Of a stretch of DNA of 5,340 nucleotides, positions 5,252-5,340 are shown piece after piece. The DNA is taken from positions 1 to 5,340 of the forward strand of contig JANNXY010000049.1 in NCBI GenBank assembly GCA_031409775.1, in the 5' to 3' direction. Each line of letters begins with the position of its first letter. Positions within the stretch are counted from its first letter, which is position 1. A model generated the notes under the pieces. That model saw only the letters and a program-made list of their open reading frames with translations. It had not been told where the DNA came from and ran no database searches. The stretch comes from JANNXY01 sp031409775. Its GTDB lineage: Bacteria > Patescibacteriota > Minisyncoccia > Phycocordibacterales > CAIZIN01. Made by a program: the position numbers and the translations under genes.

Positions 5252-5257
5252 GTAGGT

Positions 5258-5340
5258 ATGACAACCATAGATAAATACTCTCGTATGCGTCTTTTGTTAA
5301 ATGAAAAGCAGTGGAGACAGTACCTCGCTACCGAAGCAGA
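5258..5340 (+). CDS. Transposase N-terminus, possibly ISAzo13 family (partial)
   Basis: An open frame from the ATG at 5258 reaches the right edge after 27 codons (MTTIDKYSRMRLLLNEKQ, then WRQYLATEA). The pattern K-Y-x-x-M-x-x-L-L-N-E-K-Q-x-R-x-x-x-A-x-E-A resembles the N-terminus of ISAzo13-family transposases, which carry a similar K-Y ... L-(N/D)-E-(K/R) ... A-x-E-A block before their helix-turn-helix. Catalytic residues lie outside the window. The start is supported by a strong promoter whose -10 ends 6 nt upstream. Another transposase or DNA-binding family cannot be excluded on 27 residues. Confidence 0.5.
   Translation, partial: MTTIDKYSRMRLLLNEKQWRQYLATEA

Larger units (their letters stand above)
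5204..5340 (+). mobile_element. Left end of a second insertion sequence (possibly ISAzo13-like), running off the right edge
   Basis: The element is inferred from the transposase-like start at 5258 and from the abrupt end of the SpvB-type protein. The proposed boundary is near GGCCCCTTCC (from about 5204), where FG-GAP-like coding character stops. Neither the right inverted repeat nor a target duplication can be seen, so the boundary may be off by tens of bases. The element brings its own promoter. Confidence 0.4.

Overview
The window looks like an accessory stretch of a candidate-phyla-radiation (Patescibacteria, probably Parcubacteria-like) genome. Three things suggest this. First, a secreted protein carries repeated G-x-x-W-S-x-x-(I/V)-G-W-(I/V) motifs and a C-x-D-G-I-D-N ... 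D-G-L-I-D ... D-P-G-C calcium-loop-like motif, a combination I know mainly from that group. Second, most start codons have a -10 hexamer 5-7 nt upstream and no Shine-Dalgarno sequence, which points to leaderless mRNAs. Third, there is a secreted SpvB/FG-GAP protein. The assignment is inference: no rRNA or ribosomal protein is present to confirm it.

Layout. Positions 1 to about 135 are the end of an insertion sequence, with the first 30 codons of a transposase-like gene (probably IS630 type) running off the left edge on the minus strand. This element appears to have cut the 5' end of a small GRDP-like gene (about 136-495, plus strand), whose reading frame continues upstream of its first ATG. 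A strong terminator (503-548) closes that gene. Two minus-strand genes follow, each with its own promoter. One is a 176-aa conserved protein of unknown function (547-1077). The other is a 226-aa exported protein with a C-terminal PEP-CTERM sorting signal (1139-1819), which has a stop codon embedded in its own terminator hairpin.

From a 128-bp divergent promoter region rich in inverted repeats, two plus-strand genes for exported proteins follow in series. The first is a 457-aa W-repeat protein (1948-3321). The second is an SpvB-type protein with FG-GAP repeats (3400-5226). The SpvB-type gene lacks the RHS/YD repeats and C-terminal effector found in full-length relatives. Its reading frame ends inside what looks like a second insertion sequence, so that its TGA stop overlaps the -35 box of the next gene. 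That gene, a partial transposase (possibly ISAzo13-like), starts at 5258 and runs off the right edge.

The theme is cell-surface and secreted proteins (PEP-CTERM, W-repeat, SpvB/FG-GAP) between two mobile elements that each seem to have truncated the adjacent gene. Base composition is mosaic, with a sharp codon-usage break inside the SpvB gene near 4175-4200. I did not find a clear new defence or RNA system. The best leads are the IS-hidden 5' end of the GRDP-like gene, the uniform leaderless promoter architecture, the PEP-CTERM protein in an unexpected lineage, and the structured region directly before the SpvB start codon.
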